Positions 22,268 through 32,085 are shown, numbered from the stretch's first letter. The stretch is 47,306 nucleotides of DNA from an uncultured Oscillospiraceae bacterium (GCA_949878425.1 CATLAL010000018.1:1-47306); one strand, 5' to 3'. Program-made: numbers and translations. Notes: generated from the letters alone by a model not told the origin.

Positions 22268-22887
22268 TCAAGTCTTTTGAATTTCAATCTCCGCTCCAAG
22301 GGCTTCTGCGGCCTGTTCCTTGGCTTCCAGCTCTGCCTGACCATAGTTTTGTTGGTCACAACCTCAAAGGCCACAGAAACGCCGTCAGCGCGTGTATAGA
22401 CGGCATCCGGCATGGACAATCTGCCGTCCTGCAATTTGTCCCATAGTTCGCGGGCGTGCTCTTCATTGCCCTGTTCCCGTAGGTGCTGGATATGTGCGTT
22501 GATAATTTCGCGGCTTTGGCTTTCTGTCTGCCAGGTTTCCCGCTCACTTTCGGAGAGGGAGAAATAGCGGTCGGCGAGTACCAAATCATGCGCCGGATTC
22601 TGTGCGCCGTATAAACGGGTTATAGACAATTCCCGGCGGCAGAAATCGCGCCCCTTGGAGGTCAGCCGGTAGACTTCCTGATCGCTTGCCCTGCTTCCGG
22701 GCTGGCTGTAGATGGATTTCTCAACGAGACCATCCTTACAGTAGCTTTTAATCCGCTTGTTCCTTAAAAACTGGCCTAATTGCTCATGGCTGACATAGCC
22801 GCAGCGGGACAGGGCTGACAGTGCCTTTCTGTCGCGGGGATAGATTGTCGTGATACGTTTCTTTGAAATATGTATCCCTCCGTTCAT
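22268..22887 (-). pseudogene. Integrative-element wHTH/replication-relaxation-like protein, frameshifted
   Basis: Reads HISKKRITTIYPRDRKALSALSRCGYVSHEQLGQFLRNKRI, VYRLTSKGRDFCRREL, AQNPAHDLVLADRYFSL, then SMPDAVYTRADGVSVAFEVVTNK. Near 22345-22351 one base is missing in an A-run. The native ending NYGQAELEAKEQAAEALGAEI...KT and stop at 22268-22270 is in another frame. The N-terminal HTH plus nuclease-like VAFEVV core resembles replication-relaxation proteins. The start at 22887 lacks a ribosome site. Confidence 0.55.
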
Positions 22888-23016
22888 GCGGCGGTGGTGC
22901 AGGCTGCTCCCCGAAGGGGTCGAGCGCAGAGGCTGAAATTGTAGGGCTTGCCGCATACGGCAAACCGTAAGCAATTTCGGCGAAGTGGACGTAGGAGCGT
23001 TCCGGCTTCCCTGCTG

Positions 23017-23409
23017 GCGGAGACCATGCAGGAAAGAATGAAAGATATTTCTGAACTGCAAAAGCACATCGGCGATTACGGTAAAACACGGGAAATTTTC
23101 GCGCAGTACCGGAAACTGACGGGCAGAAAAAGAGAGAAATTTTATGAACAGCATAGCAGCGAAATCACGGCCTGTCAAGCGGCGAAGCGGTACTTTGATT
23201 CTCTCGGTTTGAAGAAGCTGCCGTCCATGCAATCGCTGAAACAGGAGTATGCCATATTGAAGGCCGAGAACAAAAAGCGGTATCCAGAGTACAAGCAGGC
23301 GCGCGAAAAAATGATAGAACTGCTCACCGCCAAAAACAACGTGGAGCGGATTTTGGGCGCGACGGAGAAAGAGAAAAATCGTGACCGCCAGCAGGGGGCG
23401 CAACGATGA
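23017..23409 (+). pseudogene. Relaxase/mobilization nuclease, C-terminal fragment
   Basis: About 130 helical residues: MQERMKDISELQKHIGDYGKTREIFAQYRKL, YFDSLGLKKLPSMQSLKQEYA, KMIELLTAKNNVERILG. This is the distal coiled-coil part of MobP-type relaxases of Tn4451-like elements. The catalytic HUH/Tyr domain is missing. The open frame extends upstream to 22948, but that part is foreign sequence. It probably belonged with the mobC genes at 18.2-18.9 kb. Confidence 0.7.
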
Positions 23410-23454
23410 TTTTTCTCTCCCTGCGGGTAACAGCAGACGCCGTAGGCGGCTTAA

Positions 23455-23482
23455 AAAACCGGGCGCTGGTGCGCCCGGTTTT
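23455..23482 (+). terminator. Terminator after the relaxase fragment
   Basis: Perfect 12-bp stem AAAACCGGGCGC/GCGCCCGGTTTT with a TGGT loop. It is symmetric, so it may act in both directions. Confidence 0.75.
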
Positions 23483-23563
23483 ACAGGGGTTTGGGGGCGG
23501 TCAGCCACCAACAAGCACGCGCCGGGTATATACCGGCGCATTGCTTGCTGGTACCACACCGCA

Positions 23564-23851
23564 TATTTCAACTATGCTTTTCATGATTGTCAGCGGTGTG
23601 CGGAATTCATGGGCGGCGTTCTGGGAAAAATTTTTCTGCATCAAAAAAACCTGGTTCAGCCGCTGGGACATCTGGTTGAATGCCCTGACCAGCTCGGAAA
23701 TCTCGCTGCTGCTGTCCGGTACGGACAGCGGACGGTCCAGGTCCTCCGCTGTCCGTGCTTTGACCTGACTGGTCAGCTCATTCAGAGAGGTAAGGGCTTT
23801 TTTCACCCAATGATCTATTAGGAAGAGTCCGATTGCCAGAATCACAGTCAT
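23564..23851 (-). pseudogene. Sensor histidine kinase fragment (HAMP-HisKA)
   Basis: Contains the end of a membrane segment (TVILAIGLFLIDHWV), a HAMP linker (LNELTSQVKART...SEISELVRAFNQMSQRL) and the phospho-acceptor box NFSQNAAHEFRTPLTIMKS with His81. The ATP-binding domain and the sensor part are absent. It is joined to unrelated DNA near 23564 and near 23860. Confidence 0.75.
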
Positions 23852-23935
23852 GGCCAGCAGGCTTTGGACGTGAAAGATACGTCTAGCTTGATAGGCAGGT
23901 TCAACCGTTTCTGCTGCGGGAGAGACGGGAATCTC

Positions 23936-24346
23936 ATGGGGGATGTTCTCTTTTTTGCCTTCATCGACCCCGCCTCAGATGAGGCCCAGGGTTTTTATGA
24001 CGAACTGGCAGCGGGCTATGAGGACGTCCGGAAGAACGGCGCGGACATTCTGGTATGTACCACGCGGGAAAATGGAAACGAGATGTTTGCGGACGCCCCC
24101 TTTCCGGTAATTCTCTGGAATGATTCGCTGAAGACCGCCCTGGGTGTCAACAGCGGGATGATTGGGGACCCGGAGGTGCCCAATACCGCCTCCTGGTACA
24201 CCAACGGCTCCTTCCTCTCCGCCTGGAGCAGCGGGGCCGACGCGAAGGAGCTTGCGGAGTCCGCCGCCGCCTTCGCGGAGATGGCAAAAGAGTTCTCTTC
24301 CGGAAGCGGCGCGGACAATGGCGGAATCGCCGCTGTTATGGGCTGA
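23936..24346 (+). CDS. Unrecognised protein, upstream partner of the CXXC protein
   Basis: About 136 residues, MGDVLFFAFIDPASDEAQGFYDELAAGYEDVRKNGADILVCTTRENGNEM..., alternating beta and alpha like a thioredoxin-fold or redoxin-type protein but without a CXXC site. It ends 3 nt before the CD1871A-type gene, so it is in that operon. The sequence just upstream is joined to an inverted histidine-kinase fragment, so the native N-terminus may be lost. The ATG at 23936 is a best guess; the frame is open to 23864. A redox role is inferred only from context. Confidence 0.45.
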   Translation: MGDVLFFAFIDPASDEAQGFYDELAAGYEDVRKNGADILVCTTRENGNEMFADAPFPVILWNDSLKTALGVNSGMIGDPEVPNTASWYTNGSFLSAWSSGADAKELAESAAAFAEMAKEFSSGSGADNGGIAAVMG

Positions 24347-24349
24347 CCT

Positions 24350-24481
24350 ATGAGAAAAGCAACACTCTGTTTTCTGGCGGCTGCCCTGCTGCTGATTGGT
24401 CTTGGACTGTGGAAGGAAGAACTCGCTGTCGTTCTGAGCAAGGGGACAAAACTTTGTCTGGAGTGTGTTGGAATTGGCTAG
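24350..24481 (+). CDS. CD1871A-family CXXC-motif small membrane protein
   Basis: A 43-residue peptide. MRKATLCFLAAALLLIGLGLWK forms one membrane helix, and the end carries the family signature AVVLSKGTKLCLECVGIG with the CLEC dithiol. It starts 3 nt after the preceding gene. These proteins usually stand before a membrane 4Fe-4S protein and a TlpA-like redoxin. Fragments of exactly those two follow here, so the block is a damaged thiol-redox operon. The role is presumed extracytoplasmic electron transfer. Confidence 0.8.
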   Translation: MRKATLCFLAAALLLIGLGLWKEELAVVLSKGTKLCLECVGIG

Positions 24482-24530
24482 AAATCAAAACCGCTGGAAG
24501 ATCCAGCTGGGGGCGGCAATCGCCTCTAAT
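24474..24530 (+). pseudogene. Start of a membrane 4Fe-4S protein
   Basis: A TTG-started frame overlaps the end of the CXXC gene and reads ARNQNRWKIQLGAAIASN, like the first residues of the NapH-like 4Fe-4S membrane proteins that follow CD1871A genes. Everything after residue 19 has been deleted and joined to a redoxin end. Short, hence tentative. Confidence 0.4.
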
Positions 24531-24541
24531 CCGTTATTGGT

Positions 24542-24805
24542 GTGGGTACCGACTCCGGGGAGAGTGATGAGCAGCTTGCTGCGGCCAGAGAAATCCTGGC
24601 GGGAAAGGGAGTGTCCTATATCAACATCTCCCCGTCACCGGAGAACAGCTTTTACAAAGATTTTGTCGCAGATATCTTTACCTTTCCCACCACCTATATT
24701 GTGGATAGGGAGGGGAACATGATCGGCGCTCCCCTCGCGGGCAATGTGAAGGGGCAATTGGACGCAGTGGAAAGCCGTTTGGAGCTGATTCTAAACGAAA
24801 AATGA
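24542..24805 (+). pseudogene. TlpA/redoxin-like C-terminal fragment
   Basis: About 87 residues: SDEQLAAAREILAGKGVSYINISP, then the cis-Pro-type segment FPTTYIVDREGNMIGAPLAGNV and a C-terminal helix. This is the second half of a TlpA/ResA-like thioredoxin-fold protein; the WCxxC half is missing. No ribosome site precedes it. It is the distal remnant of the redox operon and is followed by a terminator. Confidence 0.65.
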
Positions 24806-24809
24806 GCGG

Positions 24810-24835
24810 AAGGACCACCCTCTCAGGTGGTCCTT
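24810..24835 (+). terminator. Terminator after the redoxin fragment
   Basis: Perfect 10-bp stem AAGGACCACC/GGTGGTCCTT with a 6-nt loop, followed by TCTATTTTTG. The stretch 24836-25064 shows no gene. Confidence 0.8.
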
Positions 24836-25064
24836 TCTATTTTTGCGTAGATTATTTACAGAAATGTTACAGGTTAAAACTTGACCGGATACCTGGGTCG
24901 TGCACTGCCGCTCCGCTCAAAGGGCTCCCTCGTCTTTAGCTGATACCCATATTTCCTTACTGTGCCAACCCCAAAATCTCACATTCCCCCCTTGACAACA
25001 GCTTTAGAAGGATTCTTTTCAAGTGCTTTAACTATAACGCCGCCATTCCCATGGCTGAAGCTGT

Positions 25065-25119
25065 AAAAAGAGCCCGGCAGGGCGGGAGCATCTCGTGTTC
25101 CCGTCCTGCCGGACTTTTT
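25065..25119 (-). terminator. Terminator of the hut operon
   Basis: On the minus strand CCGGCAGGACGGGA pairs imperfectly with TCCCGCCCTGCCGG across a 14-nt loop and is followed by GCTCTTTTTAC. It lies just after the last hut gene. Confidence 0.7.
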
Positions 25120-25129
25120 CCGCTGCTTG

Positions 25130-25762
25130 TCACGCCCGGATCAGCCGCTCAATCTCTCCAGCCGTCCGCCCCGCCAGGGGCAGGGCACGGGACAGGAGCG
25201 CCTCCCCCCGCTCCCGGCAGCTCTGGGCCAGGGCTTTGTCGCGCAGGCTCTCCACGTTGATGCACACATTCAGCCACGCGCCCCGGAGCCCCGCCTGGAG
25301 GGAGAGGGCCGCCACGCCCAGGTCGCTGGCCGCGCTCTCGTTGAACCGGCCCGGCAGGGAGGCCGCCAGCTCCAGGGCCGACGCCGCCAGCTCCATCACC
25401 TCCAGCGGCGTTTTGGTGCACGCCTCCAGTCCCCGCTGGATGGCGGCGGAGCGGGCGGCTTTCTCCTCCTCCGTGCCCTTGGGCAGGGCGAAGGCCCCGC
25501 TGACCTGCAAAAAGGACTCCGTATCCCGCTCCATCGCCTCCAGCAGCTGCCGCCGCAGCGCCTCGGCCCGCTCCGTCACCTCCAGCAGGGCCTCCCGGTG
25601 GGGCGCGAACTGGGCCTTATCCGCCGTCAGGCGGCACACCATGGCCACCAGGCCCGCCCCCAGGGCGGCCTCCAGGGCGGCGGCGGAGCCGCCCCCCGGC
25701 GCCGGCGCGCCGGAGGAGAGCAGCTCGGAAAATCTGGTTACCGTGCGGTCTGCTAAGCTCAT
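25130..25762 (-). CDS. fchA: Cyclodeaminase (formimidoyl-/methenyl-tetrahydrofolate)
   Basis: A 210-residue, all-helical protein of the FTCD_C/FchA family. The signature SGAPAPGGGSAAALEAALGAGLVAMVCRLT near the N-terminus is clear. It converts 5-formimidoyl-THF to methenyl-THF with ammonia release. It is the last gene of the operon, 12 nt after ftcD, which supplies its substrate. In animals both activities are fused in one protein; here they are separate, as in clostridia. No deviation in key residues is seen. Confidence 0.92.
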   Translation of the reverse strand: MSLADRTVTRFSELLSSGAPAPGGGSAAALEAALGAGLVAMVCRLTADKAQFAPHREALLEVTERAEALRRQLLEAMERDTESFLQVSGAFALPKGTEEEKAARSAAIQRGLEACTKTPLEVMELAASALELAASLPGRFNESAASDLGVAALSLQAGLRGAWLNVCINVESLRDKALAQSCRERGEALLSRALPLAGRTAGEIERLIRA

Positions 25763-25774
25763 GCTCCGGCCCTC

Positions 25775-26686
25775 CTATTCCATGCCGATCAGGTGGTACT
25801 CCATCACCTGCTTGCGGCAGTCGAAGTTCTCCAGCTTCAGGTAGTACTCCGCGCAGTCCAGCAGCGCCTTGCCGGGGGTGAGGCCCACCAGCTCGCTGCC
25901 GGTGATCCGCGCGCCGTATCGGTCCGCCAGGGCGCGGATCATCTCAAAGACGTAGTAGATGGGCGTACCCTCGTAGTTGACCAGGTTCATGGAAACCTGG
26001 GCCACGTTCCGGTCCTCCAGCATGACGCCGATGGCCTTGCAGTATTGGAAGCCGCCCCCCGCCGCCCGGATGGCCCGGGCGATCTTGTTGGCAACCTCCA
26101 GGTCGGAGGTGTCCAGGTTCACGTTGTAGGCGATGAGGGGCATCCGGGCCCCGATGGCGGTGATGCCCGCTGTGGGGTGGATCTTCCGCTCGCCGTAGTC
26201 CGGGGCCCAGTCCGGCTCCAGAAGCTTTGCCGGCATCCCCTCGAACTGGCCCTTCCGGCAGGCGGCCAGGTTCCGCCGCTCCGGACGGGTGGCGGAGTCC
26301 TCGTAGAGGAAGGAGGGGATCTTCAGTTCCCGCCAGATCCGCTCCGCCACCCGGCGGCTCATGTCCACGCACTCGGCTACAGTCATGTCCATGGTGGGGA
26401 TGAAGGGGATCACGTCGGTGGCCCCCATGCGGGGGTGCTGGCCCTGGTGCTTGGTCATGTCGATGGTCTCCGCGGCCTTTTTCGCCAGCAGGAAGGCCGC
26501 CTCCTCAATGGCCGCCGGGGCGCCCACCATGGTGAACACGCACCGGTTGTGGTCGCCGTCGCTCTGCACGTCCAGCACCGTGCAGCCGGGCACAGAACCC
26601 GCGGTGTCCTCCAGGCCCTGGAACACGGCCTCGTCCCGCTGGCGGCTGACGCTGAAATTGGGGACGCACTCCACTAATTTAGACAT
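25775..26686 (-). CDS. ftcD: Glutamate formimidoyltransferase
   Basis: A 303-residue enzyme moving the formimidoyl group from formiminoglutamate to THF, giving glutamate. It starts [13 protein letters not shown] and has the [12 protein letters not shown] block, [12 protein letters not shown] with the catalytic-type His, and [11 protein letters not shown] near residue 175. The ATG lies within the last codons of hutI (13-nt overlap), showing coupling. With fchA it ends histidine catabolism in one-carbon folate instead of formamide (the HutG route). Confidence 0.95.
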   Translation of the reverse strand: MSKLVECVPNFSVSRQRDEAVFQGLEDTAGSVPGCTVLDVQSDGDHNRCVFTMVGAPAAIEEAAFLLAKKAAETIDMTKHQGQHPRMGATDVIPFIPTMDMTVAECVDMSRRVAERIWRELKIPSFLYEDSATRPERRNLAACRKGQFEGMPAKLLEPDWAPDYGERKIHPTAGITAIGARMPLIAYNVNLDTSDLEVANKIARAIRAAGGGFQYCKAIGVMLEDRNVAQVSMNLVNYEGTPIYYVFEMIRALADRYGARITGSELVGLTPGKALLDCAEYYLKLENFDCRKQVMEYHLIGME

Positions 26687-27927
26687 TTTTGTTTCTCCCT
26701 TCCGTAAGGAACGCCTTTTTTAATCACCGTATGGGCCAGATTGCTGCCCAGACGGTAGGTAACATAGTTGAGGTCCCCGGCCTCCCAGACCACCAGGTCC
26801 CCCCACTTGCCCGGCTCCACGCTGCCGGTCCGGTCCGCCAGACCCATGGCCGCCGCGCCGTTGAGGGTGGCGGCGGTGAGCACCTCCTCCGGGGTCAGCC
26901 GGTACTTGAGGCAGCCCAGCCCCATCACCAGCTGCATGTTCAGGCAGGGGCAGGAGCCGGGGTTGAAGTCCGTGGCCAGGGCCACCGGCACGCCGGCGTC
27001 CACCATGGCCCGGGCGGGAGCGTAGTCCGCCCCCAGATAGAAGCTGGTGGCGGGCAGCAGGCAGGCCACCGTGCCCCCCGCCGCCAGGGCGGCGATGCCC
27101 TCCGGGGGGCAGACGATCAGGTGCTCGGCGGAGACGGCCCCCATCTCCCCCGCCAGCCGGGACCCGCCGACGGCGTCGATCTCGTCGGCGTGGATCTTGG
27201 GCCGCAGGCCGTACTGCATCCCCGCCTCCAGGATGGTCCGGGACTCCTCCGCCGTAAACACGCCGGTCTCGCAGAACACGTCGCAGAAGTCCGCCAGCCC
27301 CTCCGCCGCCGCGGCGGGGATCATCTCCTGGCAGAGCAGCCGGACGTACGCCGCCCGGTCGCCCTTGTACGCCTCCGGCAGGGCGTGGGCCCCCAGAAAG
27401 GTGGCGGCCAGATCCACGGGGTGGGTCCTGTCCAGGGCCCGGATGGCCCGCAGCTGCCGCAGCTCCGTCTCGGTCTCTAGGCCGTAGCCGCTCTTGGCCT
27501 CGCAGGTGGTGGTGCCGAGGGAGAGCATCTCGTCCAGGGCCAGCCGGGCCTTGGCCTCCAGCTCCTCCTGGGAGGCGCTCCGGGTGGCCCGGACGGTGGA
27601 GAGGATGCCGCCCCCCTGGGCCAGGATGTCTAGGTAGGGCACCCCCCGCAGCTTCAGGGCCAGCTCGTCCTGCCGCCAGCCGCCGAAGATCAGGTGGGTG
27701 TGGGCGTCCACCAGCCCCGGCGTCACCAGGCGGCCCCCGGCGTCCAGCACCCGGGCCCCCGGCGGGGGGGGCGTCTGGCCGGTCCCCAGGGCGGCGATGA
27801 GGCCGTCCTCCATGAGGACCCAGGCGTCCCGGAGGGTCCGGACGCTTCCCTGGTCCCCGCCGCCCCTGGCGGAGGTACCCTCCGGGGTGGCGAGGACGCC
27901 GATATTCGTCACCAAAAGACGCTCCAT
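26674..27927 (-). CDS. hutI: Imidazolonepropionase
   Basis: A 417-residue amidohydrolase-fold enzyme opening imidazolonepropionate to formiminoglutamate. The metal site [10 protein letters not shown] (near residue 75), the KSGYGL substrate segment, [11 protein letters not shown] and ATDFNPGS are all present. The ATG overlaps the hutU stop codon as TGATG, with GGAGG just upstream in hutU; a GTG one codon earlier is less likely. An insert of Gly/Ser and charged residues near 18-32 lengthens the N-terminal strand region slightly. Confidence 0.95.
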   Translation of the reverse strand: MERLLVTNIGVLATPEGTSARGGGDQGSVRTLRDAWVLMEDGLIAALGTGQTPPPPGARVLDAGGRLVTPGLVDAHTHLIFGGWRQDELALKLRGVPYLDILAQGGGILSTVRATRSASQEELEAKARLALDEMLSLGTTTCEAKSGYGLETETELRQLRAIRALDRTHPVDLAATFLGAHALPEAYKGDRAAYVRLLCQEMIPAAAAEGLADFCDVFCETGVFTAEESRTILEAGMQYGLRPKIHADEIDAVGGSRLAGEMGAVSAEHLIVCPPEGIAALAAGGTVACLLPATSFYLGADYAPARAMVDAGVPVALATDFNPGSCPCLNMQLVMGLGCLKYRLTPEEVLTAATLNGAAAMGLADRTGSVEPGKWGDLVVWEAGDLNYVTYRLGSNLAHTVIKKGVPYGREKQKCLN

Positions 27928-29951
27928 CACGCCTCCTCCGCCTCCGCCAGGGCGGCCTCCACCAGCGCTCCGTCCGCCTGGTAGGGCAGGGTGATGCGGT
28001 CCATCCCCTCCCGCAGGCGGTTGTACTCCGCCGCGGTGGCCAGGGCGTTCTCATTGCCGGCCCAGGCCCGGCGGGACACCCCAACCATCACGTCCCAGGG
28101 GATGGACATCCGCAGGATGGTGTCCACCCGCTCCGACCCGTCCAGCACCATGCCGAAGCCGCCGTTCACCGCCCGGCCGATGCCGGTGCCGCCGCCGTTG
28201 TGGAGGGCCACCAGGCTCATGCCCCGGGCGGCGTTGCCGGCGTAGCACTGCACGGCCATGTCCGCCATGATGTTGGACCCGTCCTTGATGTTGCTGGTCT
28301 CCCGGAAGGGGGAGTCGGTGCCGCCGGTGTCGTGGTGGTCCCGGCCCAGCATGACGGGGCCGATCTCGCCTCTTCGCACCATGTCGTTGAATTTCAGCGC
28401 CAGATTCATGCGGCCCATGGCGTCCTGGTACAGGATGCGGCACTGGGTGCCCACCACCAGGCGGTTTTGCTCCGCGTCCCGGACCCAGACGTAGTTGTCG
28501 TAGTCCTGATACCGGCGGTTGTGGGAGAGGATGTACTCCGCCGCCGCCCCGTCGGTCCGCCGCAGGTCCTCCGGCCTCCCGGACAGGCAGCACCAGCGGA
28601 AGGGCCCGTAGCCGAAGTCAAAGAGGCAGGGCCCCAGAATGTCCTCTACGTAGGAGGGGAATACGAATCCGTCCAGGTCGTCCACGCCGTTTTTGCACAC
28701 GGCGGTGACCCCCGCGTCATAGACCGCCTTGAGGAAGCTGTTGCCGTAGTCGAAGAAGTAGGCGCCCCGCTCATGGTGCTTACAGATCATCTCATAGTGC
28801 CGCTTCAGGGACTGGTCCACCAGCCGGCGGAAGCGCTCCGGATCCCTGTCCAGCATGTCCGTGCGCTCCTGGAAGGTGAGGCCCTGGGGGCAGTAGCCGC
28901 CGTCGTAGGGCACGTGGCAGGAGGTCTGGTCGCTCATGAGGTCCACGTGGACGTTTTGCTCGTAGAGGTACTCCAGCAGGTCCACCACGTTGCCGTGGTA
29001 GGCGATGGCCCGGGGCGCTTTCTCCGTCAGGTAGCGCCGGGCCAGGGCCAGGGCCTCCTCCAGGCTGTCCGTGCGCTCGCTGACCCAGCCCTGGGTGTAG
29101 CGGGTCTCAATGCGGGAGTCGTCCACCTCGGCGATGAGGGCCACCGCCCCGGCGATCTCCGCCGCCTTGCCCTGGGCGCCGCTCATGCCCCCAAGGCCCG
29201 CCGAGACGAAGAGCCGCCCCGCCAGATTGCCCTCCGCCGGGATGCCCAGCTTCAGCCGCCCGGCGTTCAGCAGGGTGTTGAAGGTGCCGTGGACGATGCC
29301 CTGGGGGCCGATGTACATCCAGCCCCCGGCGGTCATCTGGCCGTAGTTGGCCACCCCCAGGGCGGCGGCCCGGTTGAAGTTCTTCTGGTCGTCAAAGGCG
29401 CCCACCATCAGGCCGTTGGTGATGATGCACCGGGGGGCCAGCTTGTGAGAGCGGAACAGCCCCAGAGGGTGGCCGGACATGACCACCAGGGTCTGCTCGT
29501 CGGTCATGAGCTCCAGGTATTTCTTGATGAGCCGGTACTGCATCCAGTTCTGGCACACCTGCCCGGTCTCGCCGTAGGTCACCATCTCATAGGGGTACAG
29601 CGCCACGTCAAAGTCCAGGTTGTTGTCGATCATCACCTGGAAGGCTTTGGCCTCCACGCAGTTCCCCCTGTATTCGTCGATGGGTCTGCCGTGGAGGGCC
29701 CCCTCGGGGCGGAACCGGTAGCCGTAGATGCGCCCGTGCTCCCGGAGCTCCCGGGCGAACTCCTTGGCCATCTGGGCGTGGTGCTGGGGCGGGATGTAGC
29801 GCAGGGCGTTGCGGATGGCCAGGGCCCGGTCGGCCCGGGAGAGCTTGGCCTCCCGGCGGGGGGCCCGGCGGACGCCGGGGACAAAGGCCGGGTACTCCGG
29901 CAGCGTGTCGTCCAGGCGGACGGTGACGGCGCCGTTGGGGTTCAATTCCAT
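27927..29951 (-). CDS. hutU: Urocanate hydratase
   Basis: A 674-residue NAD+-dependent enzyme turning urocanate into imidazolonepropionate. The long central region holds [33 protein letters not shown] (NAD-binding) and [14 protein letters not shown] near the C-terminal third. The protein is longer than the 550-residue proteobacterial HutU, matching the larger Firmicute/Bacteroidete type. The ATG at 29951 follows AAGGAGG; an upstream ATG 21 codons earlier has none. It is the first gene of hutU-hutI-ftcD-fchA. Confidence 0.95.
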   Translation of the reverse strand: MELNPNGAVTVRLDDTLPEYPAFVPGVRRAPRREAKLSRADRALAIRNALRYIPPQHHAQMAKEFARELREHGRIYGYRFRPEGALHGRPIDEYRGNCVEAKAFQVMIDNNLDFDVALYPYEMVTYGETGQVCQNWMQYRLIKKYLELMTDEQTLVVMSGHPLGLFRSHKLAPRCIITNGLMVGAFDDQKNFNRAAALGVANYGQMTAGGWMYIGPQGIVHGTFNTLLNAGRLKLGIPAEGNLAGRLFVSAGLGGMSGAQGKAAEIAGAVALIAEVDDSRIETRYTQGWVSERTDSLEEALALARRYLTEKAPRAIAYHGNVVDLLEYLYEQNVHVDLMSDQTSCHVPYDGGYCPQGLTFQERTDMLDRDPERFRRLVDQSLKRHYEMICKHHERGAYFFDYGNSFLKAVYDAGVTAVCKNGVDDLDGFVFPSYVEDILGPCLFDFGYGPFRWCCLSGRPEDLRRTDGAAAEYILSHNRRYQDYDNYVWVRDAEQNRLVVGTQCRILYQDAMGRMNLALKFNDMVRRGEIGPVMLGRDHHDTGGTDSPFRETSNIKDGSNIMADMAVQCYAGNAARGMSLVALHNGGGTGIGRAVNGGFGMVLDGSERVDTILRMSIPWDVMVGVSRRAWAGNENALATAAEYNRLREGMDRITLPYQADGALVEAALAEAEEA

Positions 29952-30019
29952 GGAAGGGCCTCCTTTTTTGTGTCGGTATTGGGCCGCCGGAACGCTTGAC
30001 GGCCTATGATGCAAGTGTT

Positions 30020-30058
30020 ATACTTTTTCTTGAAAGAAAAAGTATCAAAAAGAACTTT
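30020..30058. repeat. Solo half-copy of the MITE-like terminus
   Basis: A self-complementary 12-bp hairpin ATACTTTTTCTT/AAGAAAAAGTAT plus CAAAAAGAACTTT. It is nearly identical to the right end of the element at 9491-9732. It lies about 70 nt upstream of hutU, in the region shared with the YerC-like gene. Confidence 0.7.
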
Positions 30059-30169
30059 AATGCGAGCCTAAAGCTGTTGCTATTCCAGGATTTCTGCCCG
30101 ATAACGTTTGTACGAGTTTAATGAAAAACAGCATTTGAGCAAAAAACGACGATACGGAGGAGGGGCGAG

Positions 30170-30505
30170 ATGACCCGTCTTGATAAAAACCAGAACGAGA
30201 ACATCGAGGAGCTGCTCGCGGCGATCCTGTCCCTGCGGGACATGGAGGAGTGCCGGGCGTTTTTCAGCGACCTTTGCACCATGCAGGAGCTCATCAGCCT
30301 CTCCCAGCGGCTCCAGGTGGCCAAGCACATGCTCCGGGGGGAGACCTACGAGGAGATCCGCAGCCAGGTCCCCGTCAGCAGCTCCACCATCACCCGGATC
30401 AGCACGGAGCTCCAGTTCGGAGCCGGCGGCTACCGATCCGTGCTGTGCCGGAAGAAGGAGGAGCAGCCGGCTCCCAAGGGGCGTAGGGACAGTCCGGTCA
30501 CTTAA
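30170..30505 (+). CDS. TrpR-like protein YerC/YecD
   Basis: A 111-residue, all-helical DNA-binding protein of the YerC/YecD (TrpR-superfamily) group. The helix-turn-helix lies in SLSQRLQVAKHMLRGETYEEIRSQVPVSSSTITRISTEL. GGAGGAGG precedes the ATG. It is divergent from hutU, and its last 8 nt overlap the end of hutH on the other strand. A regulator gene kept between the two hut transcripts suggests local control of histidine use, but this is inference. The C-terminal tail after CRKKEEQPAP is short and disordered. Confidence 0.85.
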   Translation: MTRLDKNQNENIEELLAAILSLRDMEECRAFFSDLCTMQELISLSQRLQVAKHMLRGETYEEIRSQVPVSSSTITRISTELQFGAGGYRSVLCRKKEEQPAPKGRRDSPVT

Positions 30506-32051
30506 TCCAGGGGACCAGCTCCAGCAGCTCCCCGCTGCGGACGATGGCCTCCACGGCCTGGATGTCGGGCCAGAGCTCCCGGTCCTTCTCCAGGAACGCC
30601 ACCCGCTCCCGGACCCGGCGGAACACCGCCTCCCCTGCCGGGGACAGGCCCTGGCCGAAGCAGCCCTCCCGGCGGCGGATGTCGATGGCCTGGCAGGCGG
30701 TGAGCAGCTCGTAGGCCAGAACGGAGCGGGTGTTCTCCAGGATGGTCCCCGCCTTCCGGGCGGCGGTGGTCCCCATGGAGACAAAGTCCTCCTGGTTGGC
30801 GGAGGAGGGGATGGAGTCCACGCAGGCCGGGTGGGCGAGGACCTTGTTCTCCGAGGCCATGGAGGCCGCCGTGTACTGGACGATCATAAAGCCGCTGTTG
30901 ACGCCGCCCTCGGTGGTGAGGAAGCGGGTCAGACCGTTGGAGAGGGCGGCGTTGACCATGCGCTCAATGCGCCGCTCGGAGATGCTGGCCAGCTCCGCCA
31001 CGGCGATGCCCAGAAAGTCGAAGGGCAGGGCCATGGGCTCTCCGTGGAAGTTGCCGCCGGAGAGCACCGCCTCGTCCTCCGGGAAGAGCAGGGGGTTGTC
31101 CGTAACGGCGTTGAGCTCGATGTCCACCTTGCTCCGGATGAACTCCAGGGCGTCCCGCACCGCGCCGTGGACCTGGGGGATGCAGCGCAGGGCGTAGGCG
31201 TCCTGGACCCTGGCCCCCTGGCAGCGCTCCAGGATCTCGCAGCCCTCCGTGAGCCGCCGCAGGTTCTCCGCCACCAGCATCTGGCCCCGATGGCCCCGTG
31301 CGGCGTGGAGCCGCTCCTGGAAGGCGTCCAGCTGCCCTGTGAGGGCGGTGAGGGTCAGAGAGCTGATGAGGTCGGCCGTCCGGGCCGCCTGGAGTGCGTC
31401 GTAGAGGTGCAGGCCCCCCACGCTGGTCATGGCACAGGTGCCGTTGGTGATGCCAAGGCCCTCCTTGCTCACCAGGGTGTCCAGAGGCCGGATGCCGGCC
31501 AGCTCCATGGCCTCGCCGCCGGGCAGCCGCCGGCCCTGGTAGAAGGCCTCGCCCCGGCCCAGCAGCACCAGCCCCATGTGGCTGAGGGGGGCCAGGTCCC
31601 CCGAGGCCCCCAGGGAGCCCTTCTGGGGCACCACCGGCGTGACGCCCCGGTTGAGCATTTCCATCAGCGTCTCCACCAGCAGCGGCCGCACGCCGCTGAG
31701 CCCCTCGCACAGGGCGTTGGCCCGCAGGACCATCATGCCCCGGACCTGCTCCACGGTGTAGGGGTCGCCGGTTCCGGTGCAGTGGCTGAGGATCAGGTTG
31801 GTGGACAGCTGGCTGCTCCACTCGTCCGGCACCGCCACGGTGGCGAAGTCGCCGAAGCCGGTGGTAATGCCGTAGGCCACCCGCTTCTCCCCGGCGATCT
31901 TCTCCACCAGGGCCCGGGAGCGGGCCATGGCCTCCCTGGCCTGGGGGGCCAGCTCCACCGCCGCGCCGAACCGGGCCACGGCCACCAGCGCCTCCAGGGA
32001 CAGACTGCGGCCGTCCAGGACCACGCGCCGGATTTCCTTGGGATGTTCCAT
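30498..32051 (-). CDS. hutH: Histidine ammonia-lyase
   Basis: A 517-residue enzyme removing ammonia from histidine to give urocanate. The ASGDLAPLSH motif provides the self-made MIO cofactor (Ala149-Ser150-Gly151). YGITTGFGDFA, the catalytic-loop segment near residue 60, and the QEDFVSMGTTAARK block are also present. AGGAGG lies 9 nt before the ATG. It has its own promoter and is not in the hutU operon, because the YerC-like gene intervenes in opposite orientation. Confidence 0.96.
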   Translation of the reverse strand: MEHPKEIRRVVLDGRSLSLEALVAVARFGAAVELAPQAREAMARSRALVEKIAGEKRVAYGITTGFGDFATVAVPDEWSSQLSTNLILSHCTGTGDPYTVEQVRGMMVLRANALCEGLSGVRPLLVETLMEMLNRGVTPVVPQKGSLGASGDLAPLSHMGLVLLGRGEAFYQGRRLPGGEAMELAGIRPLDTLVSKEGLGITNGTCAMTSVGGLHLYDALQAARTADLISSLTLTALTGQLDAFQERLHAARGHRGQMLVAENLRRLTEGCEILERCQGARVQDAYALRCIPQVHGAVRDALEFIRSKVDIELNAVTDNPLLFPEDEAVLSGGNFHGEPMALPFDFLGIAVAELASISERRIERMVNAALSNGLTRFLTTEGGVNSGFMIVQYTAASMASENKVLAHPACVDSIPSSANQEDFVSMGTTAARKAGTILENTRSVLAYELLTACQAIDIRRREGCFGQGLSPAGEAVFRRVRERVAFLEKDRELWPDIQAVEAIVRSGELLELVPWIK

Positions 32052-32085
32052 AAGGATATCCTCCTCTTGCACAGTGTATAGGGGT

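Noticed and set aside
22948..23016. N-terminal extension of the relaxase fragment
   Set aside because: The residues do not resemble relaxases and overlap the junction region with the inverted element gene. The relaxase similarity starts at about 23017.
28200..29999. A 599-codon open frame on the plus strand opposite hutU
   Set aside because: Valine/glycine/histidine-rich antisense shadow. hutU on the other strand is conserved over its full length.
30180..32081. A 633-codon plus-strand frame opposite hutH
   Set aside because: Shadow of hutH with no motif. Only the YerC-like gene at 30170-30505, in a different frame, is credible.
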